Source of the DNA: Haloactinospora alba
Lineage (GTDB): Bacteria > Actinomycetota > Actinomycetes > Streptosporangiales > Streptosporangiaceae
Assembly (NCBI RefSeq): GCF_006717075.1
Contig: NZ_VFQC01000001.1
Coordinates: forward strand, 868,001 to 932,000
DNA: 64,000 bases
Direction of reading: 5' to 3'
Positions 48,900-57,867 of the stretch are shown here, one piece after another; within the stretch, counting starts at the first letter, position 1; the number at the start of each line of letters is the position of its first letter. Made by a program: the position numbers and the translations under genes. The notes below the pieces were generated by a model. That model made no database searches. It had not been told where the DNA came from and saw only the letters and a program-made list of their open reading frames with translations.

Positions 48900-51023
48900 A
48901 TGTCCGAGGCTCGCCGTGACGGTGTGACGGATGGAGACGACAAGGACCGGCAGCTCGACTCGGCACGGACCGACTCCAACACCGCGCTGACCACCAACAC
49001 CGGTGTCCCGGTAGAGGACACCGACAACTCCCTGAGGGCGGGGGAGCGGGGGCCGACCCTGCTGGAGGACTTCCACCTCCGGGAGAAGATCACCCACTTC
49101 GACCACGAGCGCATTCCCGAGCGCGTGGTTCACGCGCGCGGTGCCGGAGCCTACGGTTACTTCCAGGTCTACGAGTCGCTGAGCCACTACACGCGAGCGG
49201 ACTTCCTGAGCGACCCCGCCCTGGTCACCCCGGTGTTCGTCCGGTTCTCCACGGTCCAGGGCTCCCGCGGGTCGGCGGACACGGTGCGGGACGTGCGCGG
49301 TTTCGCCACCAAGTTCTACACCCGCGAGGGAAACTACGACCTGGTCGGCAACAACATGCCGGTCTTCTTCATCCAGGACGGCATCAAGTTCCCGGACTTC
49401 GTGCACGCCGTGAAACCCGAGCCGCACAACGAGATGCCCCAGGGCGCCACCGCCCACGACACGCTCTGGGACTTCGTCGGGCTGCAGCCCGAGACCATGC
49501 ACATGATGATGTGGGCGATGTCCGACCGTGCCCTGCCGCGCAGCTTCCGGATGATGCAGGGGTTCGGCGTGCACACCTTCCGCCTGGTCAACCAGCGCGG
49601 GGAGGGGACACTGGTCAAGTTCCACTGGCGCCCGACGCTGGGAACGCACTCCCTGGTCTGGGACGAGAGCCAGAAGATCGCGGGCAAGGACCCCGACTTC
49701 CACCGCCGTGACCTGTGGGAGGCCATAGAACGCGGGCAGTACCCCGAGTACGAGCTGGGAATGCAGCTCGTACCGGAGCGCTCCGAGCACGATTTCGACT
49801 TCGACCTGCTCGACCCCACCAAGATCATCCCGGAGGAGGAGATCCCGGTGACCCCGGTGGGGAGGATGGTGCTCAACCGCAATCCGGAGAACTTCTTCGC
49901 GGAGACGGAACAGGTGGCGTTCCACACCGCGCACGTGGTGCCCGGGATCGACTTCACCAACGATCCGCTGCTCCAGGCCCGCAACTTCTCCTACCTGGAC
50001 ACGCAGCTCATCCGGCTGGGAGGTCCCAACTTCCAGCAGCTGCCGGTGAACCGGCCGGTGGCACCGGTGAGCAACAACCAGCGCGACGGGTTCTCCCAGC
50101 ACCACGTGCACCGGGGACAGGCCAACTACTTCCCCAACTCCCTGGGCGGGGGCTGCCCCTATCTCGCCAACGTCGATGACGGGGCCTACCAGCACTACCA
50201 GGAGCGTGTGGACGGGGCGAAGATCCGCAAACGCAGCGACAGCTTCGCGGACCACTACTCGCAGGCCACCCTCTTCTACAACAGCCTGTCCGAGTGGGAG
50301 CGCCAGCACGTGCTGGCGGCTTTCCGGTTCGAACTGGGAAAGTGCGAACACATGCACGTCCGGCAGCGGGTGGTGGAGCGGCTGAACAACGTCGACCACG
50401 ACCTCGCTGTGCAGGTGGCGACGGGGATCGGGGCGGACCCGCCGAGTGAGGAGGCGGTGGGCAACCACGGCCGTTCCTCGCCGGCCCTGAGCCAGGCGAA
50501 CACGGTGCGCGACACCGTGTACTCCCGGCAGATCGCGCTGCTGGCGGCCGACGGCGTCGACGCGAACGACGTACGCCGGTTCCGGGAGGTCATGGCCGAG
50601 CGTGGTGCCGTCGTCGAGGTGCTGGCCGCCCGGGACGGGGAGGTCCGTTCCGCGGACGGTGCCAGTGTGCAGGTGGACCGGCAGAACACCACCGTGTCCT
50701 CGGTGCTGTACGACGCCGTGGCGGTACCGGGCGGCCCGGACTGCGCCACCGCGTTGCAGGGCGACGGCACCGCCGCTTTCTTCATCACCGAGGCGTTCAA
50801 ACACGCGAAGCCGATCGTGGCGATGAACGACGGCGTGGACGTCCTCGCCAACGTTCCGCTTCCACGCCTGCGGCTGGCCGCGCCGGACACGGACGAGGTG
50901 GTCCAGGACCAGGGGGTGGTCACCCACCGCGGTGCCGACGCGCAGGGCCTGTACCGGACCTTCGCCGATGTCCTGGCAGGACACAGGGCCTGGGAGCGCG
51001 CGGTGGCAGCGGTTCCGGCCTGA
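48900..51023 (+). CDS. katE: Large-subunit (clade 2) monofunctional catalase
   Basis: 707 residues, the length of HPII-type catalases. The haem active site is intact: ERVVHARGAGAYGYFQV with the catalytic His, VRFSTVQGSRGSADTVRDVR, GNNMPVFFIQDGIKFPDFVH with the catalytic Asn, and the proximal Tyr in RNFSYLDTQLIRLGGPNF. The last 150 residues form the flavodoxin-like extra domain (RQIALLAADGVDANDVRRF, YDAVAVPGG) found only in clade 2. It removes H2O2 in the cytoplasm, usually under general stress control. ATG 48900 follows GGGGGATGAGAC. A hairpin terminator follows at once. Confidence 0.95.
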   Translation: MSEARRDGVTDGDDKDRQLDSARTDSNTALTTNTGVPVEDTDNSLRAGERGPTLLEDFHLREKITHFDHERIPERVVHARGAGAYGYFQVYESLSHYTRADFLSDPALVTPVFVRFSTVQGSRGSADTVRDVRGFATKFYTREGNYDLVGNNMPVFFIQDGIKFPDFVHAVKPEPHNEMPQGATAHDTLWDFVGLQPETMHMMMWAMSDRALPRSFRMMQGFGVHTFRLVNQRGEGTLVKFHWRPTLGTHSLVWDESQKIAGKDPDFHRRDLWEAIERGQYPEYELGMQLVPERSEHDFDFDLLDPTKIIPEEEIPVTPVGRMVLNRNPENFFAETEQVAFHTAHVVPGIDFTNDPLLQARNFSYLDTQLIRLGGPNFQQLPVNRPVAPVSNNQRDGFSQHHVHRGQANYFPNSLGGGCPYLANVDDGAYQHYQERVDGAKIRKRSDSFADHYSQATLFYNSLSEWERQHVLAAFRFELGKCEHMHVRQRVVERLNNVDHDLAVQVATGIGADPPSEEAVGNHGRSSPALSQANTVRDTVYSRQIALLAADGVDANDVRRFREVMAERGAVVEVLAARDGEVRSADGASVQVDRQNTTVSSVLYDAVAVPGGPDCATALQGDGTAAFFITEAFKHAKPIVAMNDGVDVLANVPLPRLRLAAPDTDEVVQDQGVVTHRGADAQGLYRTFADVLAGHRAWERAVAAVPA

Positions 51024-51024
51024 G

Positions 51025-51049
51025 GCACCCCGACGGCCCGCCGGGGTGC
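51025..51049 (+). terminator. Terminator of the catalase gene
   Basis: GCACCCCG pairs with CGGGGTGC, with further GC pairing inside the 9-nt loop, beginning 2 nt after the stop codon. Confidence 0.75.
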
Positions 51050-51117
51050 GGACGCTCCTCCCGCGGCGGGCCGCCCCGGATTTCCGTGATCGCGAGCGAG
51101 CGGGCGGGCGCCTACGG

Positions 51118-51123
51118 TAGCTT
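51118..51123 (+). promoter_or_regulatory. -10 box of a leaderless promoter (Rpn-like gene)
   Basis: TAGCTT lies 6 nt before GTG 51130, with no ribosome site. Confidence 0.5.
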
Positions 51124-51129
51124 GCCGCC

Positions 51130-51990
51130 GTGCCCAATGCTCCCCACGAGATCCGCAACCAGCTGTTCCAGCGCGCTTCCCACCTGGCGCCCACCATACT
51201 GGCTACTGTCTTCGGGATGCCCGTACCTTCCCACACCGAGGTGCGGCTGGAATCCGGCGACCTCACGACCTGTGATCCCACCGAGCGCCGCGCCGACACG
51301 GTCGTCACTCTGCGCGATGACGAGGGGGCGCCGCTACTGGCCGTTATCGTGGAGGTCCAGACCTGCCGCGACGACGAGAAGCGTTACACCTGGCTGGCCT
51401 ACTACGCCACTCTGGCCGAACGGTTGCGCTGCGAGGTCGTGCTCATGGCAGTATGCCCCAGCCGTTCCATCGCGAAGTGGTCCGCGAAGCCCCAAGACTT
51501 CGGTCAGCCGGGGCACCGCTTCGCCCCTCTCGTGCTCGGCCCCGAGCAGCTCCCACCTGTCACTGACAGTGATGATGTGGGGCGTATGCCGGAACTGGCG
51601 GTACTGTCCACCCTCGCCCATCCCGAGGAACGGTGGATCGACGTGCTGTGCACGGGCCTGGACGCTATCGACCCTGATCAGGCACGGCTTTACACTGGAT
51701 ATGTCCTCGCACTGCTTCCCGAAGCAGCCCGGAAATACCTGGAGGCCACTGTGGCGACCGAGACCTTCCCCTACATGAGCGAGTTCACCCAGAGCTACGT
51801 CGACATGGGAAAAGCCGAAGGTGAGGCCAAAGGTGAGGCCAACGCCGTAGTGGTGTTCCTCGAGGCTCGGGGAATCACGGTCCCGACCTGGGCGCAGGAA
51901 CGTATCCGCGCGTGCACGAACATGGAGCAGCTCGACACGTGGACCCGGCGTGCTGCCACGGTCACGTCCGTGGAGGAGCTGTTCGACTGA
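51130..51990 (+). CDS. Rpn-like PD-(D/E)XK nuclease family protein
   Basis: 286 residues. The region RRADTVVTLRDDEGAPLLAV followed by VIVEVQTCRDDEKRYTWLAY gives the D..ExQ pattern of PD-(D/E)XK nucleases of the Rpn (recombination-promoting nuclease / YhgA) type, which are widespread and often called transposase-like. The rest is helical and ends with a low-complexity KAEGEAKGEAN stretch. Such proteins may cut DNA to promote RecA-independent exchange. No transposon ends are visible around it. The gene looks leaderless; codon use is close to that of the neighbours, with slightly more A/T. Confidence 0.65.
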   Translation: MPNAPHEIRNQLFQRASHLAPTILATVFGMPVPSHTEVRLESGDLTTCDPTERRADTVVTLRDDEGAPLLAVIVEVQTCRDDEKRYTWLAYYATLAERLRCEVVLMAVCPSRSIAKWSAKPQDFGQPGHRFAPLVLGPEQLPPVTDSDDVGRMPELAVLSTLAHPEERWIDVLCTGLDAIDPDQARLYTGYVLALLPEAARKYLEATVATETFPYMSEFTQSYVDMGKAEGEAKGEANAVVVFLEARGITVPTWAQERIRACTNMEQLDTWTRRAATVTSVEELFD

Positions 51991-52318
51991 GAGCGCCAAA
52001 CACGGCGCGGGGACAGCGGCGGGACACGTCGGCGCCGGTTCCGTGCGCCTTCCCCGGAACCGCTGGCTCCGCGGCTGCCACCTCCAGGCCACCGAGCGGG
52101 TCCCGGGCCGGATCCGCTGCCTCCGGTTCGGAGGACGCGCGCCTCGTGGCGGGGCGAACGCGAACCGCGGGCCGCTCTCGTGCGACACATGCCACACCCC
52201 GCTGTTCCCAGCGCATTATTCGTTGGTGCGATCCCCTCCCGGCCCAGTACCGTCGCCATGGGTCACAACAGTCGGACGACACGGGTCGAACCGGACAGAC
52301 GGTACTGGGAAGGCGAGC
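51991..52318. other. Intergenic region, Rpn-like gene to HAD gene
   Basis: 328 bases. The beginning is GC-rich without a clear terminator. The GC-poorer stretch 52195-52240 (CAGCGCATTATTCGTTGG) could hold the HAD promoter. No supportable small gene or repeat of the A/B/C family. Confidence 0.35.
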
Positions 52319-53008
52319 ATGCCGGGTTACAACCTCATCTTCGACGCCGACGACACGCTCTGGGAGAACAACGTCTTCTTCGAGCGCGCCATCGAAGGGT
52401 TCCTCGACTACGTGGACCACCCCACCCGAACGCGGGAGGAACTGCGTGCGCTGCTGGACGACGTCGAACGCGCCAACTCCGCGGTGCACGGTTACGGCGC
52501 GCGCTCCTTCGAGCGCAGCCTGATCGACTGCCTCGAGCGGGTCCGCCCCCAGGTTCCCGTCGGGGACACGGACCGCGCCGAGCTGCGGCGGCTGTGCTCC
52601 CCGCTGTTCGAGTTCGAGGTCGAGCTGCTGGACGGGGTCGCCGAGACGTTGGAGGAACTGGGGCGCCGGCACCGTCTCTTCCTGCTCACGAAGGGCCACG
52701 CCGAGGACCAGCAGCGCAAGATCGACACGTCCGGCCTCGCACCGCTGTTCACCGCGACCCGGGTCGTCCCGGAGAAGGATCCGGACGCCTACCGGAAGTT
52801 CGGCACGGACCACGGGTTGGACCCCGTGGACACGTGGATGATCGGAAACTCCCCGAAATCCGATGTCTGGCCCGCGCTGGAGGCCGGGATGGGGGCCGTC
52901 CTCGTCCCGCACCCGATGACCTGGAGCCTGGAACACGCCGACGTTCCCCAGGAACACGACCGGTTCCGCACCCTCGCGCCGCTCGGGAAGCTGACCCGGT
53001 TCTTCTGA
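52319..53008 (+). CDS. HAD-superfamily phosphatase
   Basis: 229 residues. HAD hydrolase: motif I LIFDADDTLWENN (nucleophile Asp and acid Asp), a four-helix cap (residues 15-95), motif II FLLTKGH, motif III Lys in VVPEKDPDAYRKF, and motif IV TWMIGNSPKSDVWPAL. The DADDTLW variant is common in a subgroup of putative nucleotide or sugar phosphatases. The substrate is unknown. ATG 52319 with GGGAAGGCGAG upstream. It converges on an uncharacterised gene with 26 bp between the stops. Confidence 0.88.
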   Translation: MPGYNLIFDADDTLWENNVFFERAIEGFLDYVDHPTRTREELRALLDDVERANSAVHGYGARSFERSLIDCLERVRPQVPVGDTDRAELRRLCSPLFEFEVELLDGVAETLEELGRRHRLFLLTKGHAEDQQRKIDTSGLAPLFTATRVVPEKDPDAYRKFGTDHGLDPVDTWMIGNSPKSDVWPALEAGMGAVLVPHPMTWSLEHADVPQEHDRFRTLAPLGKLTRFF

Positions 53009-53034
53009 ACAGCGACCCTCGGAAAGGGGGCCTG

Positions 53035-53727
53035 TCAACGCTCCTGTTGGGTGATGTGGGAGGCTGTCCGGTCCTGATGCTCCAGAGCCTCGCTCGTGGT
53101 GCGCGTCCGTGTCCGCATCAGCCTGCGGGCATCGTCGGCCGCGGCCCGCACGTGCTCGGGAGCGGCGGCACCCTCGCTCTCCGGTTGCGCCTCGGGCTGG
53201 CCGATTCCCTCCGGCAGCCCGGCGCGTCCGACGATCCGCATCTGCGCCGTCTCCTGGGACACGGAAGGGCGGATGTCGCCACTGGGGGTCTTCCAGTTGC
53301 GAAGCCGGTGCTGCAGCCATTCGATCCCCTGGTAGCCCTCCCCGCGGGGCCAGGGGGCACCGTCGGGGCGGTGGCTGAGCGCGTGCAGCAGGTCGGCGAT
53401 CGACCAGCCGGCGGAGAAGAACCGGGCGGCCTCGTCCCGCAGCGCGGCGAAGTCCACACCCCGCAGGGAGGCGTCGCGCCTCCGGAGAAGCTCGCACGCC
53501 TGGTGCACGTCACTGCGCGTGTGCACCGGCATGGAGAGCGGGTCCGGTTCGGGTTGGCTCAGCAGGTTCTCGTCCACGTTCACGATGATGGTGTCGGCGC
53601 TCCCGTCACCGCGGCGGTTCTCCCAGATACTGACCCGGTCGCGCGGCCATCCCTGCGACTCCACCAGCGCGGACGCGAGACGGCGCAGGTCCATGCCGTC
53701 GTTGGAGGTGATCCGGAACTCCGCCAC
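53035..53727 (-). CDS. Uncharacterised soluble protein
   Basis: 230 residues, not recognised. Two segments look structured: MAEFRITSNDGMDLRRLASALVE at the start and WSIADLLHALSHRPDG, followed by WLQHRLRNWKTPSGDIRPSVSQ, a helical region reminiscent of the small helical modules that accompany DNA-binding proteins in actinomycetes. The C-terminal 60 residues are low-complexity and charged. There is no signal or membrane segment. It has its own promoter region of 180 bp shared with divergent deoC. No function should be assigned. Confidence 0.6.
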   Translation of the reverse strand: MAEFRITSNDGMDLRRLASALVESQGWPRDRVSIWENRRGDGSADTIIVNVDENLLSQPEPDPLSMPVHTRSDVHQACELLRRRDASLRGVDFAALRDEAARFFSAGWSIADLLHALSHRPDGAPWPRGEGYQGIEWLQHRLRNWKTPSGDIRPSVSQETAQMRIVGRAGLPEGIGQPEAQPESEGAAAPEHVRAAADDARRLMRTRTRTTSEALEHQDRTASHITQQER

Positions 53728-53907
53728 AGCTCTTCCTTTCCGATGTGTCGCGAGCGGCCACGCAACGCGACGGCCTGTCGCCGGCAGGCGACGCCGGGGG
53801 AGACGCGGCGTCCCCGACGCGTGTACCGCGCCCCGGGGGCGGCGCTAGAGTGGCGATGATCCGCGTCGCCCCGCCGACGTTGGAACCGACGTGTTCGAGG
53901 TGGTCCC

Positions 53908-54858
53908 GTGACCGATACCGTATCCGCGAGCAGCGCGGCAGCACCCGTGAGCAACGCCTCGTGGCGAGCGTACTTGCACGGACTGCCCGGGGTGGACGAG
54001 GCGGGGCTCCGCGCGCGCAGCGCCGACCTCGCGACGCGTTCGATAAAGACCACGGCCAAGAGCCGGATGATCGACCTCGCGATCCGTATGGTGGACCTGA
54101 CCACCCTCGAGGGGAGCGACACGGCCGGCAAGGTCCGCGCGATGTCGGCCAAGGCCGCCCGCCCCGATCCCGCCTCCCCGGACGTTCCCAGCGTCGGGGC
54201 GGTGTGCGTCTATCCCGACCTGGTGGGGACGGCCGTGTCCGCGCTCGCCGGTACCGGGGTGCGGGTGGCCTCGGTGGCGACCGCCTTCCCCTCCGGCCGG
54301 GCCGAGCGGGAGGTCAAGCTCGCTGACGCCCGTACGGCGGTAGCCGCGGGCGCCGACGAGGTCGACATGGTCATCGACCGGGGAGCGTTCCTCGCCGGTG
54401 ACTACCGCGCCGTGTACGAGGAGATCGCCGCCGTGCGGGAGGTCTGCGCAGCGGCGAGCCTGAAGGTGATCCTGGAGACCGGCGAACTCGCCACCTTCGA
54501 CAACGTGCGCCGTGCCGCGTGGTTGGCCATGCACGCCGGGGCCGACTTCATCAAGACGTCGACGGGCAAGGTGTCCCCGGCGGCCACACTGCCGACCACC
54601 CTCGTCATGCTGGAGGCCGTCCGGGACCACGCCGCGACCGCCGGGAGGCGCGTCGGTGTGAAACCGGCGGGCGGCATCCGCACCACGAAGGACGCGTTCC
54701 GCAACCTCGTTCTGGTCAACGAGGTCGCCGGATCCGCCTGGCTCGGTCCGGAGCGTTTCCGCCTCGGCGCCTCCAGCCTGCTCAACGACCTGTTGATGCA
54801 GCGCACCAGGGTGGCGACGGGGCATTACCCCGGCCCCGACTACTACACGCTGGACTGA
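53908..54858 (+). CDS. deoC: Deoxyribose-phosphate aldolase
   Basis: 316 residues. Splits 2-deoxyribose-5-phosphate into acetaldehyde and glyceraldehyde-3-phosphate. TIM-barrel signatures: VCVYPDLVGTAVSALAGTGV, VATAFPSGRAEREVKLAD, ADEVDMVID, the Schiff-base lysine in ADFIKTSTGKVSPAATL, and VGVKPAGGIRTTKDAF with the second Lys. The N-terminal extension (30 residues) is typical of actinomycete DeoC. Start GTG 53908 with GAGGTGG. It leads an operon with two aldehyde dehydrogenase-type genes, which can oxidise the acetaldehyde. Confidence 0.94.
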   Translation: MTDTVSASSAAAPVSNASWRAYLHGLPGVDEAGLRARSADLATRSIKTTAKSRMIDLAIRMVDLTTLEGSDTAGKVRAMSAKAARPDPASPDVPSVGAVCVYPDLVGTAVSALAGTGVRVASVATAFPSGRAEREVKLADARTAVAAGADEVDMVIDRGAFLAGDYRAVYEEIAAVREVCAAASLKVILETGELATFDNVRRAAWLAMHAGADFIKTSTGKVSPAATLPTTLVMLEAVRDHAATAGRRVGVKPAGGIRTTKDAFRNLVLVNEVAGSAWLGPERFRLGASSLLNDLLMQRTRVATGHYPGPDYYTLD

Positions 54859-54869
54859 GAGGCCGAGCA

Positions 54870-56309
54870 GTGGAAGAGCAGCTCATCGAGTACGCACCGG
54901 CGCCGGAGTCCCGCGCGGCCGTGACCCTGCGGGACTCCTACGAGCCGTTCATCGACGGGGAGTTCGCCCCTGTCGCGGAGGGCGGATACCTCACGTCCGT
55001 GAATCCGGCCGACGAGGAGCGACTGGCCCGGGTCGGCATCGCGGGGAAGGCCGAGATCGACCGCGCGGTCGCGGCGGCCCGGCGCGCCTTCACCACCGTG
55101 TGGCGACCGATGCCGGGGGCGGAGCGCGGAAAGTACCTGTTCCGGATCGCCCGCATCCTCCAGGAGCGCTCACGGGAGCTGGCGGTGTTGGAGACCCTGG
55201 ACAACGGGAAACCGATCCGGGAGTCCCGCGACGTCGACGTCCCGCTGGCCGCGGCGCACTTCTTCTACCACGCCGGGTGGGCGGACAAGCTCGCCTACGC
55301 CGGCCTCGGACCCGACCCGCGTCCGCTCGGGGTGGCGGCACAGGTCATACCGTGGAACTTCCCGCTGCTGATGCTGGCCTGGAAGGTCGCCCCCGCTCTG
55401 GCCACCGGGAACACGGTGGTTCTCAAACCGGCGGAGACGACCCCGCTGAGCGCGCTGCTGTTCGCGGAGATCTGCCGGGAGGCGGAACTGCCGGAAGGCG
55501 TCGTCAACGTCGTCACCGGCGCGGGTGACGTGGGAAGCGCCCTGGTGAACCATCCCGACGTCGACAAGGTGGCCTTTACCGGATCGAGCGAGGTGGGGCG
55601 GGAGATCGCCCGCAACGTGGCGGGGACGGACAAACGCCTCAGTCTGGAGCTCGGCGGCAAGGGCGCCAACATCGTCTACGACGACGCCGCCGTGGACCAG
55701 GCGGTCGAGGGGATCGTGTCCGGGATCTTCTTCAACCAGGGGCACGTGTGCTGCGCGGGGTCGCGGCTACTGGTGCAGGAGTCCGTCGCGGACGAGGTGC
55801 TGGCCCGTCTCAAGGCGCGCATGGCAACGCTGCGGCTGGGCGACCCGCTGGACAAGAACACCGACATCGGCGCGGTCAACTCCGCCTCCCAGCTCGAGCG
55901 GGTGCGGGACCTGGCGGACACGGGGGACCGGGAGGGCGCCGAGCGCTGGTCGCCGCCGTGCTCCCTCCCGGAACAGGGGTACTGGTTCCCCCCGACAGTG
56001 TTCACCGGTGTGAGCCAGGCGCACCGGATCGCGCGCGAGGAGATCTTCGGTCCGGTGCTGTCGGTGCTGACGTTCCGTACGCCGGAGGAAGCGGTGGCGA
56101 AGGCGAACAACACCCCCTACGGGCTCTCCGCGGGAGTCTGGACGGAGAAGGGGTCCCGGATGCTGTGGACGACCGAGAACCTGCGCGCCGGCGTGGTGTG
56201 GTCCAACACCTTCAACAAACTCGACCCCGCCAGCCCTTTCGGCGGTTACAAGGAGTCCGGGTACGGCCGAGAGGGCGGACGGCACGGACTGGAGGCCTAC
56301 CTTGGCTGA
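54870..56309 (+). CDS. NAD-dependent aldehyde dehydrogenase
   Basis: 479 residues, full-length ALDH. Catalytic Cys in FFNQGHVCCAGSRLLVQ, general base Glu in LSLELGGKGANIVYDD, oxyanion Asn in VIPWNFPLLMLAWK, and NAD loop FTGSSEVGREIA. Downstream of deoC, oxidation of acetaldehyde to acetate is the natural role. Start GTG 54870 with GAGAGG upstream, 11 nt after the deoC stop. Its stop lies inside the next gene's first codons (8-bp overlap), showing tight coupling with the half-ALDH. Confidence 0.93.
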   Translation: MEEQLIEYAPAPESRAAVTLRDSYEPFIDGEFAPVAEGGYLTSVNPADEERLARVGIAGKAEIDRAVAAARRAFTTVWRPMPGAERGKYLFRIARILQERSRELAVLETLDNGKPIRESRDVDVPLAAAHFFYHAGWADKLAYAGLGPDPRPLGVAAQVIPWNFPLLMLAWKVAPALATGNTVVLKPAETTPLSALLFAEICREAELPEGVVNVVTGAGDVGSALVNHPDVDKVAFTGSSEVGREIARNVAGTDKRLSLELGGKGANIVYDDAAVDQAVEGIVSGIFFNQGHVCCAGSRLLVQESVADEVLARLKARMATLRLGDPLDKNTDIGAVNSASQLERVRDLADTGDREGAERWSPPCSLPEQGYWFPPTVFTGVSQAHRIAREEIFGPVLSVLTFRTPEEAVAKANNTPYGLSAGVWTEKGSRMLWTTENLRAGVVWSNTFNKLDPASPFGGYKESGYGREGGRHGLEAYLG

Positions 56310-57204
56310 CACGCGACAGAAACGCCGCGGCTCGGAGGAGGACAGCGCGCCGCGGCTGGCGGTCCGCAAAACCTACAAGCTCTACGTCGGCGGGTCGTTC
56401 CCGCGTTCCGAATCGGGCAGGTCGTATCCCGTGGCATCCCCGGAAGGCGAGCATCTCGGCAACGCGTCCCTGGCGTCCCGGAAGGACGCGCGCGATGCGG
56501 TCTCCGCCGCGCGTGCCGCGTTCGGCGGGTGGTCCGCGCGCAGCGCCCACAACCGCGGCCAGATCCTCTACCGGGTGGCGGAGATGCTGGAGTCCCGCCG
56601 GAAGCAGTTCGTCGCCGAACTGGAGGCGGCGGACGGGGAGAACCGTGCCGACCCGCGGCGGGCGGTGGAGGCCGCCATCGACCGCTGGGTGTACTACGCC
56701 GGCTGGACCGACAAGTTCGCGCACGTCCTCGGTGGTGCCAACCAGGTTTCCGGGTCCTACGCCAGCCGGTCCACTCCCGAACCCACCGGGGTGGTCGCGG
56801 TACTGGCCCCCCAGGACTCCCCCCTGCTGGGGTTGGTGTCGGTGCTCGCGCCCGTGGTCGCCACCGGTAACACGGCTGTCGTCGTGGCGAGCGAGACCGC
56901 GCCCCTGCCCGCCGTGACGCTGGGGGAGGTGCTGGCCAACTCCGACCTGCCGGGAGGTGTCGCCAACATCCTCACCGGACGCACCGCGGACCTGGCCGGG
57001 CACCTCGCGGCGCACGCCGACGTGAACGCGCTCGACCTGGCCGGGGCCGGAGACGCCGCGGCGGAACTGGAGGCGACCGCTGCCGGGACCCTGAAACGGG
57101 TGCTGCGGCCCGAGCGGGAACCGGAATGGTTCGCCGACCCGGGCATCGCCCGCTTGGCGTCCTTCCTGGAGACCAAGACGGTCTGGCACCCGATCGGTAC
57201 ATAG
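56302..57204 (+). CDS. Half-length aldehyde dehydrogenase homologue without the catalytic cysteine
   Basis: 300 residues, against about 480 for the family. It keeps the N-terminal NAD-binding part (YKLYVGGSFPRSESGRSYPV, GGWSARSAHNRGQILYRVAE, GVVAVLAPQDSPLLGLVSVL, VVATGNTAVVVAS, GGVANILTGRTADL) and stops before the region with the catalytic Cys; the oxyanion Asn is replaced by Asp/Ser in APQDSPL. An in-frame end and good codon use argue that it is not a fresh pseudogene. It overlaps the full ALDH by 8 bp, starts with TTG 56302 and has GGAGG at 7 nt. It is probably a structural or regulatory partner of the full-length enzyme. Confidence 0.85.
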   Translation: MADTRQKRRGSEEDSAPRLAVRKTYKLYVGGSFPRSESGRSYPVASPEGEHLGNASLASRKDARDAVSAARAAFGGWSARSAHNRGQILYRVAEMLESRRKQFVAELEAADGENRADPRRAVEAAIDRWVYYAGWTDKFAHVLGGANQVSGSYASRSTPEPTGVVAVLAPQDSPLLGLVSVLAPVVATGNTAVVVASETAPLPAVTLGEVLANSDLPGGVANILTGRTADLAGHLAAHADVNALDLAGAGDAAAELEATAAGTLKRVLRPEREPEWFADPGIARLASFLETKTVWHPIGT

Positions 57205-57242
57205 CCGCGCGCGTGGTGGAAGGTACGGGAGGTGCACAGCGG

Positions 57243-57791
57243 ATGATCGCGGAACACGCCGTGCCCACGTCCGTGGAGTTGTTGCGGCTCGACGCGGATT
57301 CTCCCCGCACCGCGGAGGTGCGACGGAAGGTGGTGGGCCTGCGGCTGGCACCGGGCCAGCAGCGTTTCTCGGGTGAGGCCGCGCACACTCTGCCGCGCGC
57401 CGACACCGACCCGAACCGCGTCCCGTTCGCCGTCCTGTACCGGCAGACCCCCGTGGGGTTCGGCATCATCGACCAGCGGGGCATCCTCGACGAGATCACC
57501 GCTGCTCCCGCCGAGGCGGTGCTGCTACGCGCGTTCTACCTCGACCCGGAATGGCAGGGACGCGGGATCGGGCGGACAGCGTGCCTGGCTCTCGACCCGC
57601 TGGTGCGTTCCGTGCGTCCGGAGGCGAACGAGGTGGTACTGACGGTGAACGAGGCCAACCCGGCGGCCGTGCGCGCCTACCGGTCCGGCGGGTTCACGGC
57701 GACGGGAGAGCGGTACCTCGGCGGGGACGCCGGTCCCCAGCTCGTGATGCGGCGTCCCGTTCCCTACGAGGGCGGTGCGGGCGACGGGTGA
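57243..57791 (+). CDS. GNAT-family N-acetyltransferase
   Basis: 182 residues. The acetyl-CoA motif reads [20 protein letters not shown] (Q/RxxGxG), followed by [19 protein letters not shown], as in RimI-like enzymes. The N-terminal [20 protein letters not shown] is found in a GNAT subgroup that I cannot name a substrate for. ATG 57243 with GGGAGG about 9 nt upstream. It sits between the half-ALDH and PNP genes, 38 nt after the former, so it is likely a member of the same transcript by position only. Confidence 0.83.
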   Translation: MIAEHAVPTSVELLRLDADSPRTAEVRRKVVGLRLAPGQQRFSGEAAHTLPRADTDPNRVPFAVLYRQTPVGFGIIDQRGILDEITAAPAEAVLLRAFYLDPEWQGRGIGRTACLALDPLVRSVRPEANEVVLTVNEANPAAVRAYRSGGFTATGERYLGGDAGPQLVMRRPVPYEGGAGDG

Positions 57792-57867
57792 CGACGGCGT
57801 GGCACCGTGGCCCCGCGGCTCACGGCGTCGCACGCACCGACGGACACGGATCGAGGAAGGAACCCAC

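Noticed and set aside
48654-51308. 884-codon minus-strand frame opposite the catalase gene
   Set aside because: It is antisense to a catalase with every catalytic residue in place; the frame is open only because of GC bias.
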